Below the pieces are notes generated by a model. It had not been told where the DNA came from and did not search any database. It saw only the letters and a program-made list of their open reading frames with translations. DNA of 10,692 nucleotides, taken from assembly GCA_021783175.1 (NCBI GenBank), contig JAJXUF010000108.1, positions 1-10,692 on the forward strand, written 5' to 3'. The DNA comes from Pseudomonadota bacterium. Its GTDB lineage: Bacteria; Pseudomonadota; Gammaproteobacteria; Acidiferrobacterales; UBA6901. The position numbers were made by a program, and so were the translations under genes. Shown in pieces: positions 1 to 6,838 of the stretch; positions within the stretch are counted from its first letter, which is position 1, and every line of letters starts with the position of its first letter.

Positions 1-2564
1 TCAAGGCCGCTCTGTTTTGGTACGCCCGCAAGTCGCCGATCCAGAACAAACAAACCCAGCTTTTCCTTTTCTTCCTATTCGCCCTGGCACTCAATAATCT
101 GGCGGAAATATTCACCTTTTACGACAGCGCCAGAGGGCTCGTTCCAACTGTGCCGCTGGAACTGTACTTCGTCTCAGCGATATGTGCGCTCGCCATGTTT
201 GTTCATCTTTTCGTCTCCATTGCGCTCAATTTCGCGGTATCGAAACACCGTCCTTTGGTCCTTTCGTTACTCTACGGAAGCGCGGCTACTCTTCTTTACC
301 TGCTCCTGTTCACGCCGTTGCTAGTTGCCGGATTCGCCCCCCTCGGCCATGCGTATTATCGTATTCCTGGACCGCTCTACCCGTTATTCGAAATTTTCGC
401 AATCACTTGCTTTATAGTGGTGTTCGCAGTCCTGTTGCATGCGATCGCCATCGAGCCGGTCCAGCAAAAAAAGAGTCGCATGAAGATCATGCTCGTCGGC
501 ATCACGCCGATGATGGTTCTGGTTGTCACCAATATTTCACTGATGCACTTTGGCGTGACATGGCTAAGCACGCCAATCACTTTACCCATTACCATTACCT
601 TCCTTTTGTTAGTTACCACCTACGCTATTCACCAGTACCGCGTATTTGATATTCAGTTTTATCTTCCTTGGTCGCGCCTGCGCCGGCGTAAAACCGCATT
701 TTATGACCGCGTTCGCGCGATGATTACTGAGATTGCAGATCTCGGCTCGGCTGGGGACATTATGAATCGTTTGTCTGCGACGCTCGGATGTTCCGTGGCG
801 CTGATCAGCCGCGATCGATCGATTGTCGCTGCGGGGGCTGGCGCCACGGAGATGACGGGTATGCCGAAAGCCATCCTGCAGGACTTCAGCCATATCGTAG
901 TTGCCAACGAGATTGCCGAAACCCGTCCGGATCTTTATCGCGCGATGAAGGAACATCGAATTGCGGCAGTTGTGCCTTTCTACCCGCACAGCGTTCACGC
1001 ATCCGGATGGCTTCTGCTGGGCGATTCGTTTGATGACCAAGTCTATTCCAGTCTGGATTTCCGATTTGTCGAGCAGCTTTTCGACAAAATGGCCGACTTG
1101 TTTCTGGATAAGCTCCTTACCATGCGTACCCACCTGGCGGACGCTTCGCGCAGTATTCGCGATCTGCAGGGCCAGCGGCAGGAACTAACAGCCAATCTCC
1201 TGGAGGTACAGAAGCAAAATGAACTGCTGCACAAGCAAAATGAACTCTTGCGCAGGGAGCGGCCAATAGACAGCCTGAGTTCATTGTCCATCGATGGATC
1301 CGGAGCACTTGGGCACGAGGAACGTTTTGCATCGACCATTACTTTGCTAGGACGCGACAAGGAAGTGCTGAAACGCCTGCGGCTTCGGTTTTCCCAAGTC
1401 CAAAGCTATGTCGGCATCAGTTCGGCAGGATTCCGCAGTCATCCCCTGCCGGAAGTTTTGGTTGTTTTCATTGACAATCAGGACGTCAAGACGCATGCCA
1501 AATTGTGCGAATTTCTTGTGTCCCAGCGCGAAACAATCGCGGCACTTTTATACGGACCGGCCGCTGCCGACTTCATTCGCACAAATCGGAGCGTGTTGCT
1601 TGGTGGGATCATCGAGGCCCTTCCGCCCGATTTTACAGATGAATTGCTGGTGCGACGCATTCGCACCCTTGCGGCAATGCGCCAAGACGTTTGCGCGATC
1701 TCCGAAAGTGACCAGCCCCTCATCGGCCAAAGCCCGGTTTTCCTCGAGCAGATGGCGGCTGCGCATCGCCTCGCTGGGTTCAGGGAACCCCTATTGCTGC
1801 AGACAACCGATTCAGCTCAGGCTCTGGCGCTTGCCACACACATCCACAAAGTGAGCCGCAGGCCGGGTCAGGTACGAATCTGGCAGGCAAAGCCGACATC
1901 CGAAAACAGCTCACAGCAGACGGAATTTGGCCCGGATACGATGGCTGGATTGGCTACCGCTGCCAAGGACGCGCACGACGGCACCCTTATTATCCTGGGT
2001 ATATGCGAGCTTTCGACGCACTTGCGCGAGCAGGTGCTGACTACGGCAGAAAACGCCAACAACGTGCGCCTTATTGCGATTGCGGCGGGAAATGCAATGC
2101 AGCCGCAAGATGCGATTGCCCAAAGCTTCGCGCCCTTCGTGATCAATATGCCGCATTTGCGCGAAAGAAAAAGCGATGTCGCCGCGCTGGTCAATTACTT
2201 TACGTTACAGTTCAATCTTCAGAGCGGCGCACAGCGCTATTTGAATCAGTCAGAAATTGATGATCTTCTGGAGTCCGCCTATCCAGAAAATGTCGCAACC
2301 CTGAAACAGTCGGTTTTCATCCGGCTTACCCCGAAGCTCGAGCAACCATCCGAATCGGCGGGCGCGGCTATTGCCATTGAAACCGAGGTAGGCGACAAGA
2401 CACTGGACGATTACGTGGCCGAACTGGAGGCGCGTGTCATCACGCAGACGTTGGAACGTTGCGGCGGCAACAAGTCGAAAGCCGCCCGCCTGCTGGGGCT
2501 GCGCCCCAACACGTTGCACTACAAGCTTGAGCGTTACGGGATCGCGCCAGGAAAGACCAGCTAG
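1..2564 (+). CDS. Membrane-anchored NtrC-like regulator with degenerate AAA+ domain and Fis-type HTH (5' end missing)
   Basis: The frame is open from base 3, with no start codon before a GTG at 150. The 49 preceding codons encode another hydrophobic helix, so the gene almost certainly begins left of the window. About six membrane helices are visible (roughly 57-122, 165-233, 255-332, 381-452, 483-551, 570-629), like a histidine kinase 7TM sensor region. A GAF-like domain follows (about 702-1118), then a coiled coil with repeated QNELL heptads (1125-1265). Next is a receiver-like domain (1335-1685) without phospho-acceptor Asp or the KP lysine. The AAA+ domain of sigma-54 activators (1725-2330) is recognisable from LRERKSDV (2157-2180) and a YPENVATL version of the YPGNVREL block. 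The protein ends with a Fis-type HTH (2469-2540, NKSKAARLLGLRPNTLHYKL). Walker A is gone, Walker B DE has become LG, GAFTGA is absent and the sensor II Arg is Ala. I infer a membrane-tethered DNA-binding protein that does not hydrolyse ATP. Domain order is well supported; the target genes are unknown. Confidence 0.8.
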   Translation, partial: KAALFWYARKSPIQNKQTQLFLFFLFALALNNLAEIFTFYDSARGLVPTVPLELYFVSAICALAMFVHLFVSIALNFAVSKHRPLVLSLLYGSAATLLYLLLFTPLLVAGFAPLGHAYYRIPGPLYPLFEIFAITCFIVVFAVLLHAIAIEPVQQKKSRMKIMLVGITPMMVLVVTNISLMHFGVTWLSTPITLPITITFLLLVTTYAIHQYRVFDIQFYLPWSRLRRRKTAFYDRVRAMITEIADLGSAGDIMNRLSATLGCSVALISRDRSIVAAGAGATEMTGMPKAILQDFSHIVVANEIAETRPDLYRAMKEHRIAAVVPFYPHSVHASGWLLLGDSFDDQVYSSLDFRFVEQLFDKMADLFLDKLLTMRTHLADASRSIRDLQGQRQELTANLLEVQKQNELLHKQNELLRRERPIDSLSSLSIDGSGALGHEERFASTITLLGRDKEVLKRLRLRFSQVQSYVGISSAGFRSHPLPEVLVVFIDNQDVKTHAKLCEFLVSQRETIAALLYGPAAADFIRTNRSVLLGGIIEALPPDFTDELLVRRIRTLAAMRQDVCAISESDQPLIGQSPVFLEQMAAAHRLAGFREPLLLQTTDSAQALALATHIHKVSRRPGQVRIWQAKPTSENSSQQTEFGPDTMAGLATAAKDAHDGTLIILGICELSTHLREQVLTTAENANNVRLIAIAAGNAMQPQDAIAQSFAPFVINMPHLRERKSDVAALVNYFTLQFNLQSGAQRYLNQSEIDDLLESAYPENVATLKQSVFIRLTPKLEQPSESAGAAIAIETEVGDKTLDDYVAELEARVITQTLERCGGNKSKAARLLGLRPNTLHYKLERYGIAPGKTS

Positions 2565-2611
2565 ACTGCGAACATCGGGCTGCGCTGGACTGACGGCAGG
2601 CGGGCAGTCGC

Positions 2612-2968
2612 TTAGTCCTTGGCCCGGACTCTGTTGTGGGTGCCGGATCTTTGCGCCTGATCCACTTCCGGATGGGTAAGATAAGCGAAAATGGCACCGG
2701 CGATCGCGGCTGCTAGCGTGTCTCCCCATGCCTGCACCTGCGGCCGGAAACCGACATCGCACCAGAACATGTTGCCTTCGTCGAAACGACCGCAGTGGAA
2801 AAATACACCTTCGGGCAACAGCGACAAAGCGGTCTCGACGTTCTGCGTATAGGGTCGCGATCCTTCAGTGCCATTTGGAAATTCAAGGTGGCACTCGATT
2901 AGCATGTCGGCTTTCTGGCCGGCACGGCGAAGCTCTTTGAGAATGACTTCACGATGCTCGCAATTCAT
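2612..2968 (-). CDS. Unrecognised 118-residue cytosolic protein
   Basis: I do not recognise this family. The start at 2968 is well supported: a Shine-Dalgarno stretch GGGAGGGGAG (2980-2971) lies just upstream. A sigma-54-like promoter at 3005-3020 would give a leader of about 26 nt. The protein has no signal peptide and no clear membrane segment; only a short Ala-rich stretch (about residues 84-97) is mildly hydrophobic. Four cysteines (C3, C26, C59, C70) are spread out, without a CXXC pair. The middle is rich in aromatic and acidic residues (FFHCGRFDEGNMFWCDVGF), which suggests a small folded domain. The tail after residue 100 is polar and basic. It converges on the membrane regulator gene with a gap of 47 bp and stands apart from the ygjP gene behind it, so it is probably transcribed alone. 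Function unknown. Confidence 0.72.
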   Translation of the reverse strand: MNCEHREVILKELRRAGQKADMLIECHLEFPNGTEGSRPYTQNVETALSLLPEGVFFHCGRFDEGNMFWCDVGFRPQVQAWGDTLAAAIAGAIFAYLTHPEVDQAQRSGTHNRVRAKD

Positions 2969-3296
2969 TTCTCCCCTCCCTAGTTAATGGTCCTTTGCTT
3001 TACAAGCAAGATCCACGCCATCCCTGGCATGTACGCAGTATGCCGGCAAATATCCCCGCGCAAGCAACCGTTAATCGGTACCCACCCAGAAGAAACGGCG
3101 TCGCCGGTTGCATCAAGTGTAGTGCCTGCCGGCGCCAATTGTGGCATATCTGTATTAGTAACCAATAATGTACCGACCCATGCCGCGATCCTTGTCGTTC
3201 CCGGCGCCAGCAAGGACCCGGCAAAACTCCTACGCAACTTTAGGACTGCAGCTTGTCCGTCCACAGCCGGTGTCGCGCGCCAATGACAAACCGCAG
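2969..3296. other. Intergenic region between two minus-strand genes
   Basis: Open frames exist on both strands (2987-3286 plus, 2980-3264 minus), but neither has a ribosome binding site or a recognisable protein, so I treat the stretch as non-coding. It holds the sigma-54-like element at 3005-3020. It also has a local AT-rich island with a 13-nt imperfect palindrome ATTAGTAACCAAT (3154-3166), about 135 bp upstream of the -24 element, a distance at which enhancer-binding proteins often bind. The 9-mer CCGGCGCCA occurs twice (3129-3137, 3201-3209). No convincing terminator for ygjP was found. Confidence 0.5.
3005..3020 (-). promoter_or_regulatory. Candidate sigma-54 (-24/-12) promoter for the 118-residue protein gene
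   Basis: On the minus strand the sequence reads TGGCGTGGATCTTGCT. It matches the consensus TGGCAC-N5-TTGCW at TGGC, the spacing and TTGCT, with two mismatches (GT for AC). The expected transcription start near 2994 leaves a leader of about 26 nt that contains the strong ribosome binding site. The position is good; the two mismatches keep this tentative. Confidence 0.42.
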
Positions 3297-4031
3297 CTAA
3301 AAGGCGGCGTTTAATCCGAAACTCTTCAGTTCCAGACGCAGTCGCGGATACTCCGGTACAACCCGTTCGACCTCTCTCCAGAACCGCTGGGAATGGTTGG
3401 CATGCAACAGGTGGCAGAGTTCGTGCACAACAACGTAGTCCAGCACTTCCGCCGACGCCTGCATGAGTCGCCAGTTGATGGTGATCGTACCGCGTGCGGA
3501 ACAGCTACCCCAGCGGGTCTTCTGACCGCGAATGCTGAGACGTCGCGGTGCACGTCCCACGAGAGGCGCGAAATGCAGAACCCGCCCGGAAACATGTTCG
3601 CGCGCGGCCTGCCGATACCAGCCCACCACCAGGGCCGAGACCTGTCCCGAAGTCGGAGCCGAGACCACGAGATTCTGGCCAAGTCGGATAGCAGCCGGCC
3701 TGATCTTTTCGCCCAGATGCTGACGCAAAACCAATATATCGCCCAGCAACGGCAGCTGCGAGCCGTCGCCCAAATGGGCAACCGACTTTTGTTGTGCGCT
3801 ATTCACCAGCGCACGCCGCTTACCCGCTATCCAGGCCCAATGATGTGCAAGAAACGTGTGTATATCGCTGCGCCGCGCTCGCATCGGCGCCATGACTCTG
3901 ACTACACCGCCGGCCAACACTTGAACACAGAGGGTAGCGCGGCGCGGACTCAGGCGCAAAGCATAGGGCAAAGTAACGCCGTCAACGGAAATTTCGTCAT
4001 GCCGCAACACTGGGTCCAAAGCCCGCGACAT
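3297..4031 (-). CDS. ygjP: YgjP-like (DUF45/SprT-type) zinc metallopeptidase domain protein
   Basis: This 244-residue protein belongs to the YgjP-like metallopeptidase family (formerly DUF45). The C-terminal half carries the family block TRWGSCS (172-178), then INWRLMQA (185-192), then the zinc-binding HELCH (203-207), with a third ligand His in NHSQRFW (H213). These are the zincin HEXXH signature and its downstream ligand. The N-terminal part (residues 1-130) is the beta-rich lead domain of the family. There is no signal peptide or membrane helix, so it is probably cytoplasmic. The substrate is not established for the family. The ATG at 4031 is separated by a single base from the rubredoxin stop (TGA-C-ATG), and the start has only a weak ribosome binding site of its own, so translation is probably coupled to the rubredoxin gene. 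Confidence 0.9.
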   Translation of the reverse strand: MSRALDPVLRHDEISVDGVTLPYALRLSPRRATLCVQVLAGGVVRVMAPMRARRSDIHTFLAHHWAWIAGKRRALVNSAQQKSVAHLGDGSQLPLLGDILVLRQHLGEKIRPAAIRLGQNLVVSAPTSGQVSALVVGWYRQAAREHVSGRVLHFAPLVGRAPRRLSIRGQKTRWGSCSARGTITINWRLMQASAEVLDYVVVHELCHLLHANHSQRFWREVERVVPEYPRLRLELKSFGLNAAF

Positions 4032-4032
4032 G

Positions 4033-4197
4033 TCAGATCTCGATCATTTCGAATTCATCCCTGGAGGCTCCGCAGTCGGGACATTTCCAAGTTTCAGGAA
4101 AATCCTTCCACAATGTTCCCGGCTCGATGCCTTGCTCGGGAATGCCTTGTTCCTCGTCGTATATAAAACCGCATATCACGCACATGTACGCCTTCAT
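4033..4197 (-). CDS. rubA: Rubredoxin
   Basis: This is a 54-residue classical rubredoxin. Its single iron is held by four cysteines in two knuckles: C6-V-I-C9-G and C39-P-D-C42-G. The aromatic core residues are present (Y4, Y13, W30, F33, W38), as is the acidic surface typical of these electron carriers. Length and sequence match the single-domain type. The frame stays open upstream to 4365, but the ATG at 4197 is the right start: GAGGAAGG lies just before it and the protein begins exactly at the conserved [10 protein letters not shown]. It is the first gene of a two-gene unit with ygjP and is divergent from hemH. It probably serves as a soluble one-electron carrier; the redox partners are not in this window. 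Confidence 0.97.
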   Translation of the reverse strand: MKAYMCVICGFIYDEEQGIPEQGIEPGTLWKDFPETWKCPDCGASRDEFEMIEI

Positions 4198-4251
4198 GCC
4201 TTCCTCGAATTCAACCCAACGCCAATTGCCTCCGCCGCTCGACGCAGCGCG

Positions 4252-4288
4252 TTTTCGCATGCGGCAGGCGATTTTCGCATGATTTCGC
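4252..4288. repeat. Phased direct repeat in the rubredoxin/hemH divergent promoter region
   Basis: TTTTCGCATG occurs twice, at 4252-4261 and 4272-4281, exactly 20 bp apart. The core TTTCGC occurs a third time at 4283-4288, a further 10 bp on. The copies thus lie on one face of the helix, immediately upstream of the proposed hemH -35 element. This looks like an operator or activator site, but the binding protein is unknown. Confidence 0.45.
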
Positions 4289-4293
4289 GGCGG

Positions 4294-4322
4294 GTGAAAA
4301 GCGGCCGCGCGCCGCGTACAAT
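4294..4322 (+). promoter_or_regulatory. Candidate sigma-70-type promoter of the hemH-thiD-thiE-hemL operon
   Basis: GTGAAA (4294-4299) and TACAAT (4317-4322) are separated by 17 bp and match the -35 and -10 consensus at 4/6 and 5/6 positions. The expected transcript start near 4329 lies after an in-frame ATG at 4321 and before the ATG at 4360, which favours 4360 as the hemH start. The spacer is very GC-rich, which lowers confidence. Confidence 0.42.
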
Positions 4323-4359
4323 GCCAGCCAGCTACCAGGCCACACAGCACCCTCCACCC

Positions 4360-5334
4360 ATGCAAAGCAAAACCGCCGTCGTCCTTTTCAATCTTGGTGG
4401 GCCGGATTCGCTCAATTCCGTCGAGCCGTTCCTGTTCAATCTCTTTTCCGATCCGGATATTTTCAAATTACCGCTGGCTTTTCTCACCCAACGCCTATTC
4501 GCGCGCGCCGTCGCGCGCCGTCGCGCGCCTGAGGCCCGAGTGGGTTATGCCGCCATCGGCGGCAAATCTCCGCTGCTGGAAAATACCACCAGACAGGCCC
4601 GTGCGCTGCAGCATTCACTCCAGGCGCACGGCGAATTTGAAGTGTTCATCTGCATGCGCTACTGGAATCCGCTGACCGCTGAAGTCGTCAGTCAGCTCAA
4701 GAAACGGGGGCATACGCGCGTTGTGCTCTTCCCCCTGTATCCCCAATACTCGATCACCACAACGGGAAGTTCGTACAATGAATTCATGCGCCAATGCGAG
4801 CGCCAGCATTATCGACCTGCGGTCACATTGATTCGCCAATGGTACGACGCGCCAGACTACCAGCAGGCAATTCTCGACAGCATTGCAGCGCGAGTCGCAG
4901 CATTCCCCATTGCCGACCCAGCGCACATCACGTTGCTTTTCTCGGCCCACGGCTTGCCGCAAAAAGTGGTGGATCGGGGCGATCCGTATGAGGAACAGAT
5001 TCGCGCTACCTTCGATGCGCTGCGCGCTCGGCTCGGCTGGCCGGACATTATGCTCTGTTACCAGAGTCGAGTCGGTCCGCTCAAATGGCTTCAACCCTAT
5101 ACAGACCAGGTTATCCGCAGCAAGGGGGCGACAGGAACCAAGCAGATGCTCGTCTACCCCATCGCCTTTGTGTCTGACCATACCGAAACGCTTTATGAGC
5201 TAGGCATTCTCTACAGCAAGCTCGCCGCACAATGCGGTATCGAGCACTACCAGGTGGTGCCGGCCCTCAATGATCATCCGCTATTGATCCGCGCCGTCGA
5301 AAAGCTCATTCTTGCCGAGGCACGAAACCTATGA
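4360..5334 (+). CDS. hemH: Ferrochelatase
   Basis: This 324-residue enzyme inserts ferrous iron into protoporphyrin IX, the last step of protoheme synthesis. It has the N-terminal block [11 protein letters not shown], the FPLYPQYS region, the catalytic His in FSAHGLP (H197) and the catalytic Glu in DHTETLYEL (E276). Length is normal for a bacterial single-domain enzyme. The frame is open upstream to 4030. The ATG at 4360 was chosen because it begins the conserved core directly and lies after the proposed promoter; an ATG at 4321 would add 13 poorly conserved residues. There is no strong ribosome binding site. The N-terminal sequence ([23 protein letters not shown] written in conserved blocks) recalls alphaproteobacterial ferrochelatases more than the usual betaproteobacterial NLGTPDAPT type. 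It overlaps thiD by four bases (ATGA). Confidence 0.95.
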   Translation: MQSKTAVVLFNLGGPDSLNSVEPFLFNLFSDPDIFKLPLAFLTQRLFARAVARRRAPEARVGYAAIGGKSPLLENTTRQARALQHSLQAHGEFEVFICMRYWNPLTAEVVSQLKKRGHTRVVLFPLYPQYSITTTGSSYNEFMRQCERQHYRPAVTLIRQWYDAPDYQQAILDSIAARVAAFPIADPAHITLLFSAHGLPQKVVDRGDPYEEQIRATFDALRARLGWPDIMLCYQSRVGPLKWLQPYTDQVIRSKGATGTKQMLVYPIAFVSDHTETLYELGILYSKLAAQCGIEHYQVVPALNDHPLLIRAVEKLILAEARNL

Positions 5335-6140
5335 CTACTCCCAATCTCCCGGTCGTTCTGGTTTTTGCCGGCAACGATCCAACCGGTGGAGCCGGCATCC
5401 AGGCCGATATTCAATCCCTGGCAAGCCTTGGCTGCCATCCTGCCCCGGTGGTTACGGCGATTACCGTTCAAGACACAATCGGCGTCAAACAGTTCGTTTC
5501 GGTCGATGCCGAACTGGTTATTGCCCAGGCACGCGCCGTGCTTGAAGACATGCCCGTGGCCGCTTTCAAGACAGGCATGCTCGGCAGTATCGCCAATCTG
5601 ACCGCGATCGCCGGTATCCTCGAGGATTATCCCGAAATCCCGCTCATCGTCGACCCGGTGCTGGCTTCGGGACAAGGCGATGAGCTTTCCGAGGAGCCAA
5701 TCGAGGACGCGTTGCGGGCACTGCTCATCCCGCAAGCGACGCTGATAACGCCCAACAGCATGGAAGCCCGGCGCCTGGCACCGGATGCGGACACACTTGA
5801 TGCCTGCGCGCAGGAACTTCTTTCCGTGGGCTGCCAGTTCGTGCTTGTTACCGGAACGCACGAGAACACGCCTCAGGTGGTCAACCGCCTGTACGGTAAC
5901 CGGCGTTTGCTGGAAACATTTTCCTGGGAGCGTTTGCCGGAAAGCTATCACGGTTCCGGCTGCACCTTGGCTGCAGCCTGCGCCGCCACGTTTGCCCAGG
6001 GATTTGATCCGGTGGACGCCGTTGCCGAGGCGCAAGACTACGCATGGAACACGCTCAAGCACGGCCAGCGCCTGGGTATGGGCCAGCACCTGCCCGACCG
6101 CCTTTACTGGGCACGATCCGGCGACGAAAATGGCGACTGA
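5331..6140 (+). CDS. thiD: Hydroxymethylpyrimidine / phosphomethylpyrimidine kinase
   Basis: This 269-residue kinase of the ribokinase fold phosphorylates hydroxymethylpyrimidine and then its monophosphate, giving the pyrimidine half of thiamine. Evidence is the N-terminal FAGNDPTGGAGIQADI (canonical SGSDSSGGAGIQADL), the FKTGMLG and VDPVLASGQG blocks, and the C-terminal anion-hole motif HGSGCTLAAA with the conserved Cys (C211). The ATG at 5331 overlaps the hemH stop in an ATGA junction, which implies translational coupling. The 3' end overlaps the thiE start by 11 bp. The N-terminal Ser-to-Asn/Thr changes in the first motif are seen in other proteobacterial members. No TPP riboswitch is visible ahead of the operon, so any thiamine control is not obvious from the sequence. 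Confidence 0.95.
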   Translation: MTTPNLPVVLVFAGNDPTGGAGIQADIQSLASLGCHPAPVVTAITVQDTIGVKQFVSVDAELVIAQARAVLEDMPVAAFKTGMLGSIANLTAIAGILEDYPEIPLIVDPVLASGQGDELSEEPIEDALRALLIPQATLITPNSMEARRLAPDADTLDACAQELLSVGCQFVLVTGTHENTPQVVNRLYGNRRLLETFSWERLPESYHGSGCTLAAACAATFAQGFDPVDAVAEAQDYAWNTLKHGQRLGMGQHLPDRLYWARSGDENGD

Positions 6141-6813
6141 TCAGCGGCGCGAAACAATCTCGCCGGGTCGCGGGGCCGATGCCCGTCAGCGAGCGATATG
6201 CGGACTTTATGCGATCGCCGACAGTAGCTGTCTGCGAACGGCCACTTTCCTTGATGGTGTGGATGCCGCGCTGCGCGCCGGTGCGCGTGTTATTCAGTAC
6301 CGCGACAAGCAGGCGGACCCGGACGGACGCGAGCGCCTCGCACGTTCGCTGGTTGAGCTGTGCCGACGCTACACGGTACCATTGATCGTGAACGATGACG
6401 TGGATCTTGCCCGCCTGGTTGGTGCTGCCGGTGTCCACCTCGGCCGTGACGATCCTGGTCCCAGGGAGGCGCGAGCCATCCTTGGCAGCGAAGCGATCGT
6501 TGGCGTTTCCTGCTACAACGAATTCGAGCGCGCCGAGCGCGCGGCCGAAAGCGGCGCCGACTATATCGCCTTCGGCAGCATGTATCCGTCCCGCAGCAAG
6601 CCGGCGGCGGTACGCGCCAGCACCGATCTGCTGCGCCGTGCCAAAGCCAGACTAGGTGTCGCCGTGGTTGCGATCGGCGGGATTACCCCGGACAATAGCG
6701 CCGCCTTGATCGAGGCCGGCGCCGATGCCGTTGCCGTGATCGAAGGAGTTTTCGGACAGGCGGATATTTGCGCCGCGGCGAGCGCCTATGCGCGCTTGTT
6801 TGCCTGCCCGTAG
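6130..6813 (+). CDS. thiE: Thiamine-phosphate synthase
   Basis: This 227-residue TIM-barrel enzyme joins hydroxymethylpyrimidine pyrophosphate to hydroxyethylthiazole phosphate to make thiamine monophosphate. Diagnostic blocks are YAIAD (27-31), VIQYRDK (54-60), LIVNDD (85-90), GVHLGRDD (101-108), VGVSCYN (124-130), the pyrophosphate-binding loop [11 protein letters not shown] (148-158, where many enzymes have TXTK) and AIGGI (181-185). The ATG at 6130 lies inside the end of thiD (11 bp overlap), giving about 20 residues before the fold starts. This head is polar and weakly conserved, and no good ribosome binding site is visible, so translation is probably coupled to thiD. The product works directly downstream of ThiD, and the pair is a natural functional unit. 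Confidence 0.95.
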   Translation: MATDQRRETISPGRGADARQRAICGLYAIADSSCLRTATFLDGVDAALRAGARVIQYRDKQADPDGRERLARSLVELCRRYTVPLIVNDDVDLARLVGAAGVHLGRDDPGPREARAILGSEAIVGVSCYNEFERAERAAESGADYIAFGSMYPSRSKPAAVRASTDLLRRAKARLGVAVVAIGGITPDNSAALIEAGADAVAVIEGVFGQADICAAASAYARLFACP

Positions 6814-6838
6814 GAAAGTCGTAGTTGCGGAAACCGTC

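Noticed and set aside
2564..2609. Inverted repeat GACTGC / GCAGTC in the gap between the regulator and the 118-residue gene, as a terminator
   Set aside because: Only six pairs across a 34-base loop and no T-run on either strand.
2980..3286. Open frames on both strands (94 and 99 residues)
   Set aside because: No ribosome binding site, no recognisable protein, and they cover the probable promoter region of the minus-strand gene.
3275..3310. Weak CCGC / GCGG stem after the ygjP stop as terminator
   Set aside because: Only four pairs and a three-base T stretch; too weak to call.
3393..4166. Plus-strand open frame of 257 codons
   Set aside because: It is antisense to ygjP and rubredoxin, both of which have clear family motifs; the translation has no domain-like character.
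4198..4359. TPP riboswitch or heme-responsive RNA leader ahead of the hemH-thiD operon
   Set aside because: No thi-box-like sequence is seen, and the predicted leader before 4360 is only about 31 nt.
5274..6089. Minus-strand open frame of 271 codons
   Set aside because: It is the antisense shadow of thiD, whose motifs are unmistakable.
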